Shown: in pieces, positions 36,769 to 44,174 of the stretch | Numbering within the stretch: the first letter of the stretch is position 1 | Layout of the letters: every line of letters starts with the position of its first letter | DNA from: Crenobacter caeni | GTDB taxonomy: Bacteria; Pseudomonadota; Gammaproteobacteria; Burkholderiales; Chromobacteriaceae | Assembly: GCF_010435965.1 (NCBI RefSeq) | Contig: NZ_JAAGAA010000004.1 | Span: 124,001 to 188,000 of the forward strand | Direction: 5' to 3' | Length of the DNA: 64,000 nt | Program-made: the position numbers and the translations under genes | Notes under the pieces: model-generated | What the model was told of the DNA's origin: nothing | Seen by the model: only the letters and a program-made list of their open reading frames with translations | Databases searched by the model: none

Positions 36769-38235
36769 CTATGGTCGCCCGCCTGCCGTGTCCGGGTCAA
36801 GGCTGGGCTGTGCATGTCCGTCCTCTGCCTGCGCCGGCAGGGCTGACACCAGCTCGGCAAACGAGGCGAATGCGTACACGCGGGCGAGTCTGGCAAGGCC
36901 TAGCAGGCGGGCTGCTTGCTGCCAGCGGCGCGGCCCGATCAGCAGACCGAGCGTGGCGCGGTTTTGCCTTGCAAGAAGCCGCAAGGTGTCGAGCCCCTTG
37001 TCCGGCAAGGGGCTAAGGGTGAGCCGCGGGTCGGCCAGACGTGCGCACTCCGCGGCAGCTTCCGGCGCGGCGTAGACGTCGATGCGCGCGTGCGGGTAGG
37101 CAGCGCGCAATGCCGGCAGGTCTTCCGTCCAGCGCCCGGACGGCATGAGCGCGTAAAGCGCGAGCGTCCGCGGGCAACTGGCCGGCAGCAAGGCCGCTGT
37201 TGCCGGCCGCGGCCGCCAGAGATCCGGGTCGGGTAGTCTGTCCAGCGTGTGCAGCGTCTCGCCTTGGCGCTTGGTCGCCGCCAGCAACTCTTGCCAGATG
37301 GCCTGCGGATCGAATTGCGAGCGGTAGACTCCGCACAGCCGGCGCTTGGCTTCCTGCGCTGCGCCCAGGTCCAGTTGTGCGCTCGTGATGCGGCAGCCGG
37401 CAGCCCTGAGTCTTGCCAGCACTTGGGCAGCGGCGCCCGGCACCCGTGCAGCGTAAGGCAGGTCTTCGTACAGCCTGACCGTCGGCACGGGCGTGCCCGC
37501 ACGCGACAGCGCCTTGAGCCAGGCGTCGCGCGTCGCGACATGGTCGGTGTGGCCAAGCCCGAGCGGCAGCCACACTTCCGCGTAGCGGGAAAGATCGACC
37601 GTTTCGCTAATCAGCGTTTCGAGCGACTCGACGTCGGCGCTGCTCGGCGGCCGCCCGACAAAGGCGCCGATCGCCGAGAGTTCACGTGCGATGACGGTCG
37701 GGTCGTCCGCTTCCAGCCCGTACGGGCGCAGATGGCGCAGCGGCGCGTCCTCGAAGCCGAGGGCAAGGTGGTGCCCGGCCAGCATCGCGGCGGCGAGCCT
37801 GGACTCGACTGTCCGCAGTGCACTGACTTCGCAGGTGCTTGGCAGCGGGTTGCCGGGCAGGCCTGCGCTGCGGGTGAAGTTGCTGCGTCCGATGGCGCTG
37901 ACGAGGGTAAAGACGTACGCCCCGCGCAGCGAGAGCATGTGCGCGCCGATGCTGAAAGCCGCATCGTCCATATGCGGCTCGGCCACCAGCACAGGCCGTC
38001 GTGTCACGGGGAGGTTGGCAGGCGCGGCCTCGACGCACCAGCCAAGCGCGGCGAAGGCCGAGAGCCGCCCGTTTTCGTCTTCGTCGGCTGGGGTGAGTTC
38101 GACCGCTTGCTGCAGGCGCCGCCAGAGGGCGGCGTCGGCCGCGTCAAGCGTGGCCAGCGTGCCGCCCGTCAGTTCGCCAAGCCGCCCCTCGGCATTAAGG
38201 CGCAGGTTGGGGTTGGCCAGGAAGCGCGTGCGCAT
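36769..38235 (-). CDS. PIG-L family deacetylase with extra N- and C-terminal regions
   Basis: A 488-residue protein whose central part is a zinc-dependent N-acetylglucosamine deacetylase of the PIG-L/LmbE type. It has the metal motif LVAEPHMDDAAFSIGAHML near residues 82-100 and the later LPLGLGHTDHVATRDAW. Before it are about 75 residues, LRLNAEGRLGELTGGTLATL then ALWRRLQQAV, that faintly recall a PqqD-like module, though this is weak. After residue 330 comes a Rossmann-like region of unknown role. It begins 2 bp after the SDR stop and follows a glycosyltransferase, suggesting a glycan or glycolipid substrate. Confidence 0.85.
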   Translation of the reverse strand: MRTRFLANPNLRLNAEGRLGELTGGTLATLDAADAALWRRLQQAVELTPADEDENGRLSAFAALGWCVEAAPANLPVTRRPVLVAEPHMDDAAFSIGAHMLSLRGAYVFTLVSAIGRSNFTRSAGLPGNPLPSTCEVSALRTVESRLAAAMLAGHHLALGFEDAPLRHLRPYGLEADDPTVIARELSAIGAFVGRPPSSADVESLETLISETVDLSRYAEVWLPLGLGHTDHVATRDAWLKALSRAGTPVPTVRLYEDLPYAARVPGAAAQVLARLRAAGCRITSAQLDLGAAQEAKRRLCGVYRSQFDPQAIWQELLAATKRQGETLHTLDRLPDPDLWRPRPATAALLPASCPRTLALYALMPSGRWTEDLPALRAAYPHARIDVYAAPEAAAECARLADPRLTLSPLPDKGLDTLRLLARQNRATLGLLIGPRRWQQAARLLGLARLARVYAFASFAELVSALPAQAEDGHAQPSLDPDTAGGRP

Positions 38236-38237
38236 GT

Positions 38238-39062
38238 CTAGCCCGCCGCAGGAATCGACATGGGAGGCAGCGCGTCGGCCCGCGCGCTACACAGCGCAAG
38301 CACACCCAGCTGGTAGCGCTTATCCAGTAGCGGCGGTGGTGCGAGCTGGCATCCGGCGCTGACGATGCCGGCCGGCGGACCTCCCTCGTCGATCATGGTG
38401 ACAAGTTCGCGGGCGGCCGAGGCTGGCGTGCGCATGCGCACGAAGTTTTTCAGCAGCAAACGCCACGGCATGCCGTTGCCGAGCGTCATCGGCGTGCGGC
38501 AACTGCCCGGGTCGACGCCGCTGATGCGGATGCCGTCGCCCGCATATACCGCTTGCAGCGCGAGGCCCAGCGCGGCGAGCGCACGCTTGCTGCGTGCGTA
38601 AGGGCCGAACACCGGCACGAAGGGCAGGGTGGGGTTGGCCAGCTGGGCAACTTCGCTGGCGCAGGCGTCGGTCTCGTAGACCACGGCCGAGACCAGGTTC
38701 ACGATGCGGCCGTTGCCTGCACGCGCGAGTGCGGCGCGCAGGGCCTGCATCAGGACGAAGGGTGCGAGCGTATTGACGGCGAAGTGGGTTTCGTCGCCGT
38801 TTTCGGTGTACTGGTAGTCGCCGAGCATCAAGGCCGCGTTGTTGACGAGCAGGCCGACGCGCGGGTAATCCCGCGCGATCGCGCGTGCGGTATGCGCGAG
38901 ATGCGCGGTGTCCGTAAGGTCTACGAGACGCGCGTCGTCACCGACGCCGGCACGCCGGTTGATCGAGATCACATGCCAGCCCGTGCCTGCGAGGCGAAGG
39001 GCCAGATGGCGGCCGATGCCGGTGGTAGTGCCGGTGACGACGGCGACCGGGCGTTGCGTCAT
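38238..39062 (-). CDS. Short-chain dehydrogenase/reductase
   Basis: A 274-residue SDR with the cofactor motif VVTGTTTGIGRH near the N-terminus, LLVNNAALM, a catalytic Ser in NLVSAVV, and the catalytic pair in FGPYARSKRA (YxxxK). NAD versus NADP preference cannot be fixed; the residues after the second strand (INRRAG) are basic, which favours NADP. The ATG at 39062 overlaps the glycosyltransferase stop by 4 bp. Substrate unknown; context suggests oxidation or reduction of a sugar or lipid intermediate. Confidence 0.88.
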   Translation of the reverse strand: MTQRPVAVVTGTTTGIGRHLALRLAGTGWHVISINRRAGVGDDARLVDLTDTAHLAHTARAIARDYPRVGLLVNNAALMLGDYQYTENGDETHFAVNTLAPFVLMQALRAALARAGNGRIVNLVSAVVYETDACASEVAQLANPTLPFVPVFGPYARSKRALAALGLALQAVYAGDGIRISGVDPGSCRTPMTLGNGMPWRLLLKNFVRMRTPASAARELVTMIDEGGPPAGIVSAGCQLAPPPLLDKRYQLGVLALCSARADALPPMSIPAAG

Positions 39063-40102
39063 CGGGTTTTTACCCCGGTGCCGCCCTGTCCGGCCAGCGG
39101 GGTACGGCCAACGTGCCCGGCCAACCATTTGGCCAGCCGCCCGCCCTTTTTCAACAGGTGTCCCAGGGTATGGTTGAGCGCGTAGGCGTGCGCGAGCAGG
39201 CGCTTGCCCCGGTTAAGGCGCACCGGCAGATCCTGCCGTACCGCCGCGACCTCCATCAGGCACGGGTAATCCTTGCGTAGCTGTCTGTATTCGGCGGCGT
39301 GCCAGGGCTCGTTGCCGCCGGCGCCAAGCAGCCCCAGGTAGACTTTGCGAAAGGCAAGATAGGCCAGTTCGTCCGGGTAGCGTCCGAGTAGGCCCTGCTG
39401 TTCCAGCACGTTGCGGACATAGTGGTAGGCGCGGATGTCGTCGTGGATGTAGCGGCCGGCATTTCCGGTCAGGCTGCCCGGGCGGCGCACATAGTGGTAG
39501 CAGGTGCCATCCAGCTTGCGGATGCTGCTTGCATGGCAAAAGGCGGCGACGTCAACGCACATGTCCTCCGAGTAGCGGATGTGCTCGGGGTAGCGGATGG
39601 CCTTTTGCGCTAGCAAGGCGCGTCGGTAGACGCGGGTAGGTGGCCACGATGGGGCCTTCAGCGACAGGACGTTGGACAGCCATTCGTCCTTGCTTGCGGC
39701 GTTCGGCAGTGTGACAAGCTCGCTGCGGTCTGGGTAGTCGACCCTGAGGTCGGTCACCAGAATGTCGCACGGCGCTTCGTGCAGGTGCCGCGCGATGCGC
39801 TCAAGAGCGCCTGCGTCTATCCAGTCGTCGCCGTCAAGCTGCCAGAGGTAGGTGCCCTGTGCCGCGTCAAGTGCCGCGTTTCTGGCGGCCGAGACGCCGC
39901 GGTTGGGCTGGGTGACAAGATGCAGGCGTGCGCACTGGTAGACGGCGATGACTTCGCTGGTGCGGTCGGTCGAGCCGTCGTCGACCACGATCAGCTCGTA
40001 GTCGTCAAAGTTCTGCGTCAGTACCGAGCGCAGGCAGCGTCCGATGTATTTATCGATATTGTGCGCGGTTACGACGACCGAGAGCAGTGGCTGTTTGGGC
40101 AT
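39059..40102 (-). CDS. Family 2 glycosyltransferase
   Basis: A 347-residue GT-A glycosyltransferase. The N-terminal domain shows LSVVVTAHNIDKYIGRCLRS, IVVDDGSTDRTSEV, the metal-binding DGDDW and the catalytic-site YSEDMCVDVA. No membrane helices are seen. The donor and acceptor sugars cannot be predicted. The start is uncertain: the ATG at 40102 (MPKQPLLSV) begins at the domain, while upstream ATGs at 40165 and 40180 would add 21 to 26 residues, one with an AAAGG site. It heads the glycosyltransferase-SDR-PIG-L-hemolysin III run, divergent from the membrane protein gene at 40342. Confidence 0.9.
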   Translation of the reverse strand: MPKQPLLSVVVTAHNIDKYIGRCLRSVLTQNFDDYELIVVDDGSTDRTSEVIAVYQCARLHLVTQPNRGVSAARNAALDAAQGTYLWQLDGDDWIDAGALERIARHLHEAPCDILVTDLRVDYPDRSELVTLPNAASKDEWLSNVLSLKAPSWPPTRVYRRALLAQKAIRYPEHIRYSEDMCVDVAAFCHASSIRKLDGTCYHYVRRPGSLTGNAGRYIHDDIRAYHYVRNVLEQQGLLGRYPDELAYLAFRKVYLGLLGAGGNEPWHAAEYRQLRKDYPCLMEVAAVRQDLPVRLNRGKRLLAHAYALNHTLGHLLKKGGRLAKWLAGHVGRTPLAGQGGTGVKTR

Positions 40103-40341
40103 GGGGTTGTCGCGGGAAGAAGGCGTCAGATCGTGTGGGCCGTTTTTGTTTCCTTCTGTTGACATAGACCTTGCATTCATGACGTGCAAGCCTTTGTCAT
40201 GAAAATTGACTGCTTGAATATCTATGGGTATCGCTTAGCGTTGGGAGATGGGGGCAGTCAGGGTAAACCGGTGGTAAAAAGTGTGCCGGCGGCCTGTCTG
40301 TGCAGGCGTGTGGCATGAGGCTGACGGGAAAGGCGGGGGGT

Positions 40342-41121
40342 ATGTCTGCGAAGGTCATCAGGTTCGACGTCAACCGTATCGTTCGCGTGCTGTGTACGGC
40401 GGTAGTCGTGCTCTTGGTGCTGAGCGTGCTCTTCGAGTGGCTGAAGCTGCAGCGGGGAGCCGAGCGGGTGTTCGGTATCCGTAACTTTTTTGCCGTCGAC
40501 GAAGAGTTCAACCTGCCTAGCGTGTTCTCTTTTCTCGACATGCTGTTTGCGGCCTTGCTGCTGTTCCTGCAGGCGAGGCTGGAGCAGGGTGTCAAATTGA
40601 AACGCTACTGGACGGGGCTCGGTTGCGTGTTTGTCTACTTGGCGTTTGACGAACTGTTGTCGATTCACGAGCGGCTGGGACCGATCATGCGCGCCGAGTT
40701 CGGTGCCACCCATGGTGCGTTTTACTTTGCCTGGGTGCTGGCCGCGCTGCCGCTGCTTGCCGTATTCGGGCTGGTCTACCTGCGTTTCTTGCTGTGGTTG
40801 CCCAGACGCTTGGCGCTCGGACTGGTACTGGCCGGCACCGTATATCTGGGTGGTGCCCTCGGCGTGGAGATGATCGGCGGCTGGTACTCGGAGCAGTACG
40901 GCGAGCAGAACCTCGGCTACAAGTTGATCACGACCCTGGAGGAAAGCTGCGAGATGTTCGGCGTCTTGTTGCTGGTGAGGTTGATGCTGCACCAGTTGGC
41001 GCCCAGGGGCGCGGTCAGCGTCGACTTCAACGTGGCGGCGCAGCCGGCATTGCAAACGGGAACGGACGGAGTTTCTTCCGGCAGCGCGGCCGGCAGCGGG
41101 CTCTGGCAGAAGCGCAGGTAG
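40342..41121 (+). CDS. Multi-pass membrane protein of unknown function
   Basis: A 259-residue protein with about six hydrophobic segments (the first VLCTAVVVLLVLSVLFEWL). Conserved-looking charged motifs lie near the membrane: FDELLSIHERLG and TLEESCEMFG. Such Asp, Glu and His clusters suggest a metal site or proton path, but I know no function for the family. The ATG at 40342 has a G-rich site (AAAGGCGGGGGG) just upstream; two earlier starts are possible. It diverges from the glycosyltransferase operon and ends at a bidirectional terminator. Confidence 0.75.
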   Translation: MSAKVIRFDVNRIVRVLCTAVVVLLVLSVLFEWLKLQRGAERVFGIRNFFAVDEEFNLPSVFSFLDMLFAALLLFLQARLEQGVKLKRYWTGLGCVFVYLAFDELLSIHERLGPIMRAEFGATHGAFYFAWVLAALPLLAVFGLVYLRFLLWLPRRLALGLVLAGTVYLGGALGVEMIGGWYSEQYGEQNLGYKLITTLEESCEMFGVLLLVRLMLHQLAPRGAVSVDFNVAAQPALQTGTDGVSSGSAAGSGLWQKRR

Positions 41122-41134
41122 GTGCGCGGACAAG

Positions 41135-41162
41135 AAAAAACCGGGGCAAGCCCCGGTTTTTT
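41135..41162. terminator. Bidirectional Rho-independent terminator
   Basis: CCGGGG (41141-41146) pairs with CCCCGG (41151-41156), flanked by six A and six T, between the membrane protein gene and the convergent parvulin gene. Confidence 0.9.
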
Positions 41163-41171
41163 CGTTCCGGC

Positions 41172-41903
41172 TTACAGTGCCGGCATCGTGTAGCCTTCGA
41201 TCTTGGCGTCGCGCACCAGCGAGGCCAGGTACTCGTGCATCGCCTTGCGGCCGGCCATTTCGTTCAGGTACTGGATCAGGCGCGGCTTGATCTCGTCGAA
41301 CGACACGCTGCCACCTTCGTGGCGGGCGTCGACCTGCACGATGTGGTAGCCGAACTGGGTCTTCACCAGCTCGGGGGCGAGTTCGCCCGCGGCGGTGCCG
41401 AACACGGCCTGCTCGAATTCGGGGACCATCTGGCCGCGGCCGAAGCGGCCGAGGCTGCCGCCTTGCTGGCCGGACGGGCAGGTCGAGTGTTCGCGCGCGA
41501 GCGTCTCGAAGCGCTCCGGGTTGGCCTGCAGTTCGGCGAGGATGCCCTCGGCCTTGGCCTTGACCATGGAGTCGGCGAAGTCGTCGGCGCCTGCGGCAAA
41601 CAGGATGTGGCGCGCTTCGGCGCTGTCGCCCTGGCTGAACTGCTCGGGGTATTGCTGGTAGAACGCCAGTGCGTCTTCCTCGCTTACCGGGGTGTACGCG
41701 AGTTCCTTGTCGAGCAGCGCGCCGATCGCCTCGCCCTCGTTGTCGCCTTCGATGCCGCTCGCGCGCGCCTTCTGCAGCAGCAGCTGGTGCAGGACAAGCT
41801 GCTGGATGGCGCCGTCGCGCGGGCTCGGGTTGTCCTGGTGGTTGGCAAGTTCTGCCTCGATCTGCGCTTCGCTGAGTTCGACGCCGTTAACGGTAATGGC
41901 CAT
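41172..41903 (-). CDS. Parvulin-type peptidyl-prolyl isomerase
   Basis: A 243-residue protein with an N-terminal helical region (MAITVNGVELSEAQIEAELA) and a PpiC/parvulin domain at about residues 95-190: EARHILFAAGADDF, HSTCPSGQQGGSLGRFGRGQ, FEQAVFGTAAGEL and FGYHIVQVDAR. It speeds cis-trans change at prolines and probably acts as a chaperone. There is no signal peptide, so unlike SurA or PpiD it should be cytoplasmic. A CAGGAT site precedes the ATG. It lies 92 bp after msrB. Confidence 0.92.
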   Translation of the reverse strand: MAITVNGVELSEAQIEAELANHQDNPSPRDGAIQQLVLHQLLLQKARASGIEGDNEGEAIGALLDKELAYTPVSEEDALAFYQQYPEQFSQGDSAEARHILFAAGADDFADSMVKAKAEGILAELQANPERFETLAREHSTCPSGQQGGSLGRFGRGQMVPEFEQAVFGTAAGELAPELVKTQFGYHIVQVDARHEGGSVSFDEIKPRLIQYLNEMAGRKAMHEYLASLVRDAKIEGYTMPAL

Positions 41904-41995
41904 GAAAAATCCTGTCTAAATAAAATGGCGCGCCGCCTGGCGCGCGCGGGAAACTTACCACAGCCAGGTGGGGACTGTCGTGCGAAAGGCAAGCG

Positions 41996-42394
41996 CTAAA
42001 TATCGACTTCGAAGGTCAGTGCGAGGGAATTGATGCAGTAGCGCTCGCCGGTCGGCGGCGGGCCGTCCGCAAACACGTGCCCCAGGTGCGCGTCGCAGCA
42101 CGCGCAGCGCACCTCGGTGCGCAGCATGCCGTGGCTGGTGTCCTCAAGCCTCTTGATCGCGCCCTCGGCGGCCTCGTGCCAGAAGCTCGGCCAGCCGCAG
42201 TGTGACTCGAACTTGGCGGTCGACGGGAACAGCAGCGCGCCGCAGCACGCGCACAGGTAGCGGCCGCGGCGCGTCTCGGCGAGCAGCGCGCCGGAGAACG
42301 GCGGCTCGGTGCCGCCCAGGCGCGTGACGCGGAAAGTCGCCGGGTCCAGCCGCGCATGCCAGCTGTCTAGGTCGAGTTCCAGCTTGTCGGTCAT
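41996..42394 (-). CDS. msrB: Peptide-methionine (R)-S-oxide reductase
   Basis: MsrB repairs the R form of methionine sulfoxide in proteins. The 132-residue protein has the two zinc-binding pairs CACC (in YLCACCGALL and VRCACCDAHLG), the GWPSF substrate-site motif, GHVFADGP, and the catalytic selenocysteine-equivalent Cys120 in GERYCINS. It follows the Rieske gene by 15 bp and precedes the parvulin gene, so the three may be cotranscribed. Confidence 0.96.
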   Translation of the reverse strand: MTDKLELDLDSWHARLDPATFRVTRLGGTEPPFSGALLAETRRGRYLCACCGALLFPSTAKFESHCGWPSFWHEAAEGAIKRLEDTSHGMLRTEVRCACCDAHLGHVFADGPPPTGERYCINSLALTFEVDI

Positions 42395-42409
42395 GATGGA
42401 GGCCTCCTG

Positions 42410-43501
42410 TCAGAACTTGCCCATGCGGGCGCGGTACCAGCGGTGGAAGTGCTGCATGCCAAGCTCGGTCGGGTCCTGGTAGGGGCCGGTCTCGTCAAGC
42501 CCCGCCTGCCACAGCGCCTTGCGTCCTTCGTGCATGCGCAGGCAGATCTCGTCGTCTTCCTTCGCCGTCTCGAAGTACGCTGCCTGCTCGGTGGCGATGA
42601 AGTCGGGCTCGAACCAGACGATGTCTTCCGGGTAGTAGAACTCGGTGGTCACCGTGCACTTGTCGACGCCGCGCGGCAGCGCGCAGCTGACGACGATGCA
42701 GTGCGGATAGCACTCGACCATGATGTTGGGGTAGTAGACCAGCCAGATCGCGCCGAACTCGGGCATGCGCCCCGCGTAGCGGCGCAGCACCTCGTCGTGC
42801 CACTGGCCGTACACCTTGCTGCCGGCGCGGGCGAGGCGGTTCTTGATGCCGACCGTTTGCACATGGTAGTGCTCGCCCCATTCCCACCTGAGCTCCCCGC
42901 AGTCGACGAAGTTGCCGAGGCCGGGGTGGAAGGGGTCGACGTGGTAGTCCTCCGAGTACACCTCGACGAAGGTCTTCCAGTTGAAGTCGTAGTCGGTGCT
43001 GTGGCTCGAATGCCAGGCGAAGCCGGAGAAATCGATATGGCGGGCGACGCCCAGTTGTTCGAGGTCACGCGCGACATTGCGGCGCGCATCGAACGCCAGG
43101 CCGTGCCACTCGGTGACCGGCGTCTGTGCGAGCGCAACGCATGGCGTTTCCGGGAAGTGCGGCGCGCCGATCAGCTCGCCCTTGCCGTCGTACGTCCAGC
43201 CGTGCAGGTTGCAGGTGATGGTGCGGCCGTTGCCGCGGCCCTGGTAGATCAGCGCCTGGCGGTGGCGGCAGACATTGGAGACGACCCTGAGCCTGCCCTC
43301 GACGTTGCGCAGCATGCGTGCGTGGCCCGTCCAGCCGAGCGTGTGGTAGTCGTCGGGCTTGGGCACCATCAGGCGGTGGCCAAGGTAGACCGGCGCGTCG
43401 GCAAACAGGCGCGCCTCTTCCTGCGCGTGCACGGCAGGGTCGAAGTAGCAGCGCACCGGCAGTTGCGGCGCGTCGAGTGATTGTGTTGCCAGATCAGACA
43501 T
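42410..43501 (-). CDS. Rieske non-heme iron oxygenase, alpha subunit
   Basis: A 363-residue oxygenase. The N-terminal Rieske domain has Cys78-x-His80 (VCRHRQ) and Cys97-x2-His100 (CNLHGWTYDG), which bind a 2Fe-2S cluster. The catalytic domain has NWKTFVEVYSEDYHVDPFHPG with the iron ligands His187 and His192. It resembles aromatic-ring or quaternary-amine monooxygenases (choline or glycine-betaine type); the substrate cannot be set. No reductase or ferredoxin partner lies nearby. The ATG at 43501 (MSDLATQ) is taken over a GTG three codons upstream. A possible promoter is at 43609-43637. Confidence 0.9.
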   Translation of the reverse strand: MSDLATQSLDAPQLPVRCYFDPAVHAQEEARLFADAPVYLGHRLMVPKPDDYHTLGWTGHARMLRNVEGRLRVVSNVCRHRQALIYQGRGNGRTITCNLHGWTYDGKGELIGAPHFPETPCVALAQTPVTEWHGLAFDARRNVARDLEQLGVARHIDFSGFAWHSSHSTDYDFNWKTFVEVYSEDYHVDPFHPGLGNFVDCGELRWEWGEHYHVQTVGIKNRLARAGSKVYGQWHDEVLRRYAGRMPEFGAIWLVYYPNIMVECYPHCIVVSCALPRGVDKCTVTTEFYYPEDIVWFEPDFIATEQAAYFETAKEDDEICLRMHEGRKALWQAGLDETGPYQDPTELGMQHFHRWYRARMGKF

Positions 43502-43608
43502 TATTCCCACACCCCCAAAGATCCGAAGATATAAGACCAGCCGAATCCCGCCCGCGTCACCTGCGCGGGCGCTGCCGCCGTTGCCGGCGGCGGGTTTCGA
43601 GGGGGGGG

Positions 43609-43637
43609 ATTGTGCCCACTAAGCCGCCCCGGGGCAA
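43609..43637 (-). promoter_or_regulatory. Possible promoter for the Rieske-msrB run
   Basis: On the minus strand TTGCCC (43632-43637) and CACAAT (43609-43614) are 17 bases apart. Between this site and the start lie two GC-rich hairpins (for example GCCCGCG/CGCGGGC near 43546-43566). The match is weak. Confidence 0.25.
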
Positions 43638-43710
43638 GATGCAATTTGTATAAACAGGTGTCTTTCCCGGCGTCTGGGCCGAAGGCACGCCTTTTGCACA
43701 TTTGGAAGCA

Positions 43711-43962
43711 TCAGGGTGCGCGCCTGAGTTCGGCGTCGAGCAGGTCCACCGCCTCGGCCCAGTCTGCGTCCTCGTCGCGCTCCTCGCGTAACAGATCGCT
43801 TTGCGCCGGGCGCCAGAATGGTGCGTCTTCCAGCCGGATCGAGGCGGGCAGCGGCGCGTGCGCGCGGATGAAGGCGTCGATCGACGCGTGGTCGGCGGCA
43901 AGACCAAGTTGGGCGAACAAGAGGTGCAGCGGGTGACGGTGCGGGTGCATGGTGAGATCCAT
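43711..43962 (-). CDS. DUF2789 family protein
   Basis: An 83-residue acidic protein. The core FAQLGLAADHASIDAFIRAH, then IRLEDAPFWRPAQSDLLRE and DEDADWAEAVDLLDAEL, matches the DUF2789 family, a small helical protein of unknown function found in many proteobacteria. No export signal. The first Met at 43962 is taken as start, though one four codons later is possible. It is a single gene between the lipoprotein and Rieske genes. Confidence 0.85.
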   Translation of the reverse strand: MDLTMHPHRHPLHLLFAQLGLAADHASIDAFIRAHAPLPASIRLEDAPFWRPAQSDLLREERDEDADWAEAVDLLDAELRRAP

Positions 43963-43988
43963 CCTGGAAGATGACCTGACCAGCGTAG

Positions 43989-44026
43989 ACGCAGGCGGCG
44001 AGCCTTGCTCGGCCTGCGTAATTTTT
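43989..44026 (+). other. Bulged hairpin followed by a T-run, plus-strand
   Basis: ACGCAGGC (43989-43996) pairs with GCCTGCGT (44012-44019), with inner CGAGC/GCTCG pairing and a 2-base bulge, and AATTTTT follows. It has the form of a plus-strand intrinsic terminator, yet no plus-strand gene lies upstream. A second palindrome, ACCTGC-TGA-GCAGGT, is at 44031-44045. Confidence 0.4.
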
Positions 44027-44093
44027 GCGCACCTGCTGAGCAGGTCTTGATTGAAAAGGATTTTCTGTAGGAATGTGCGAAAATTTGCGCAGT

Positions 44094-44116
44094 TTTTCCA
44101 CAGATTCTGTGGAAAA
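44094..44116. promoter_or_regulatory. Inverted pair of DnaA-box-like 9-mers
   Basis: TTTTCCACAG (44094-44103) and CTGTGGAAAA (44107-44116) form a perfect 10-bp inverted repeat with a 3-base centre. Each half contains TTTTCCACA, which fits the relaxed DnaA-box consensus TTWTNCACA. It could bind DnaA or be only a hairpin. Confidence 0.35.
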
Positions 44117-44126
44117 CAGGGGGCGC

Positions 44127-44153
44127 AAAAAAACGCGCACCGAAGTGCGCGTT
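44127..44153 (-). terminator. Rho-independent terminator of the lipoprotein gene
   Basis: On the minus strand AACGCGCAC pairs with GTGCGCGTT around a 4-base loop and runs into seven T, 22 bases after the lipoprotein stop. Confidence 0.85.
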
Positions 44154-44174
44154 GGTGGTGGGGGAGATCAGCGC

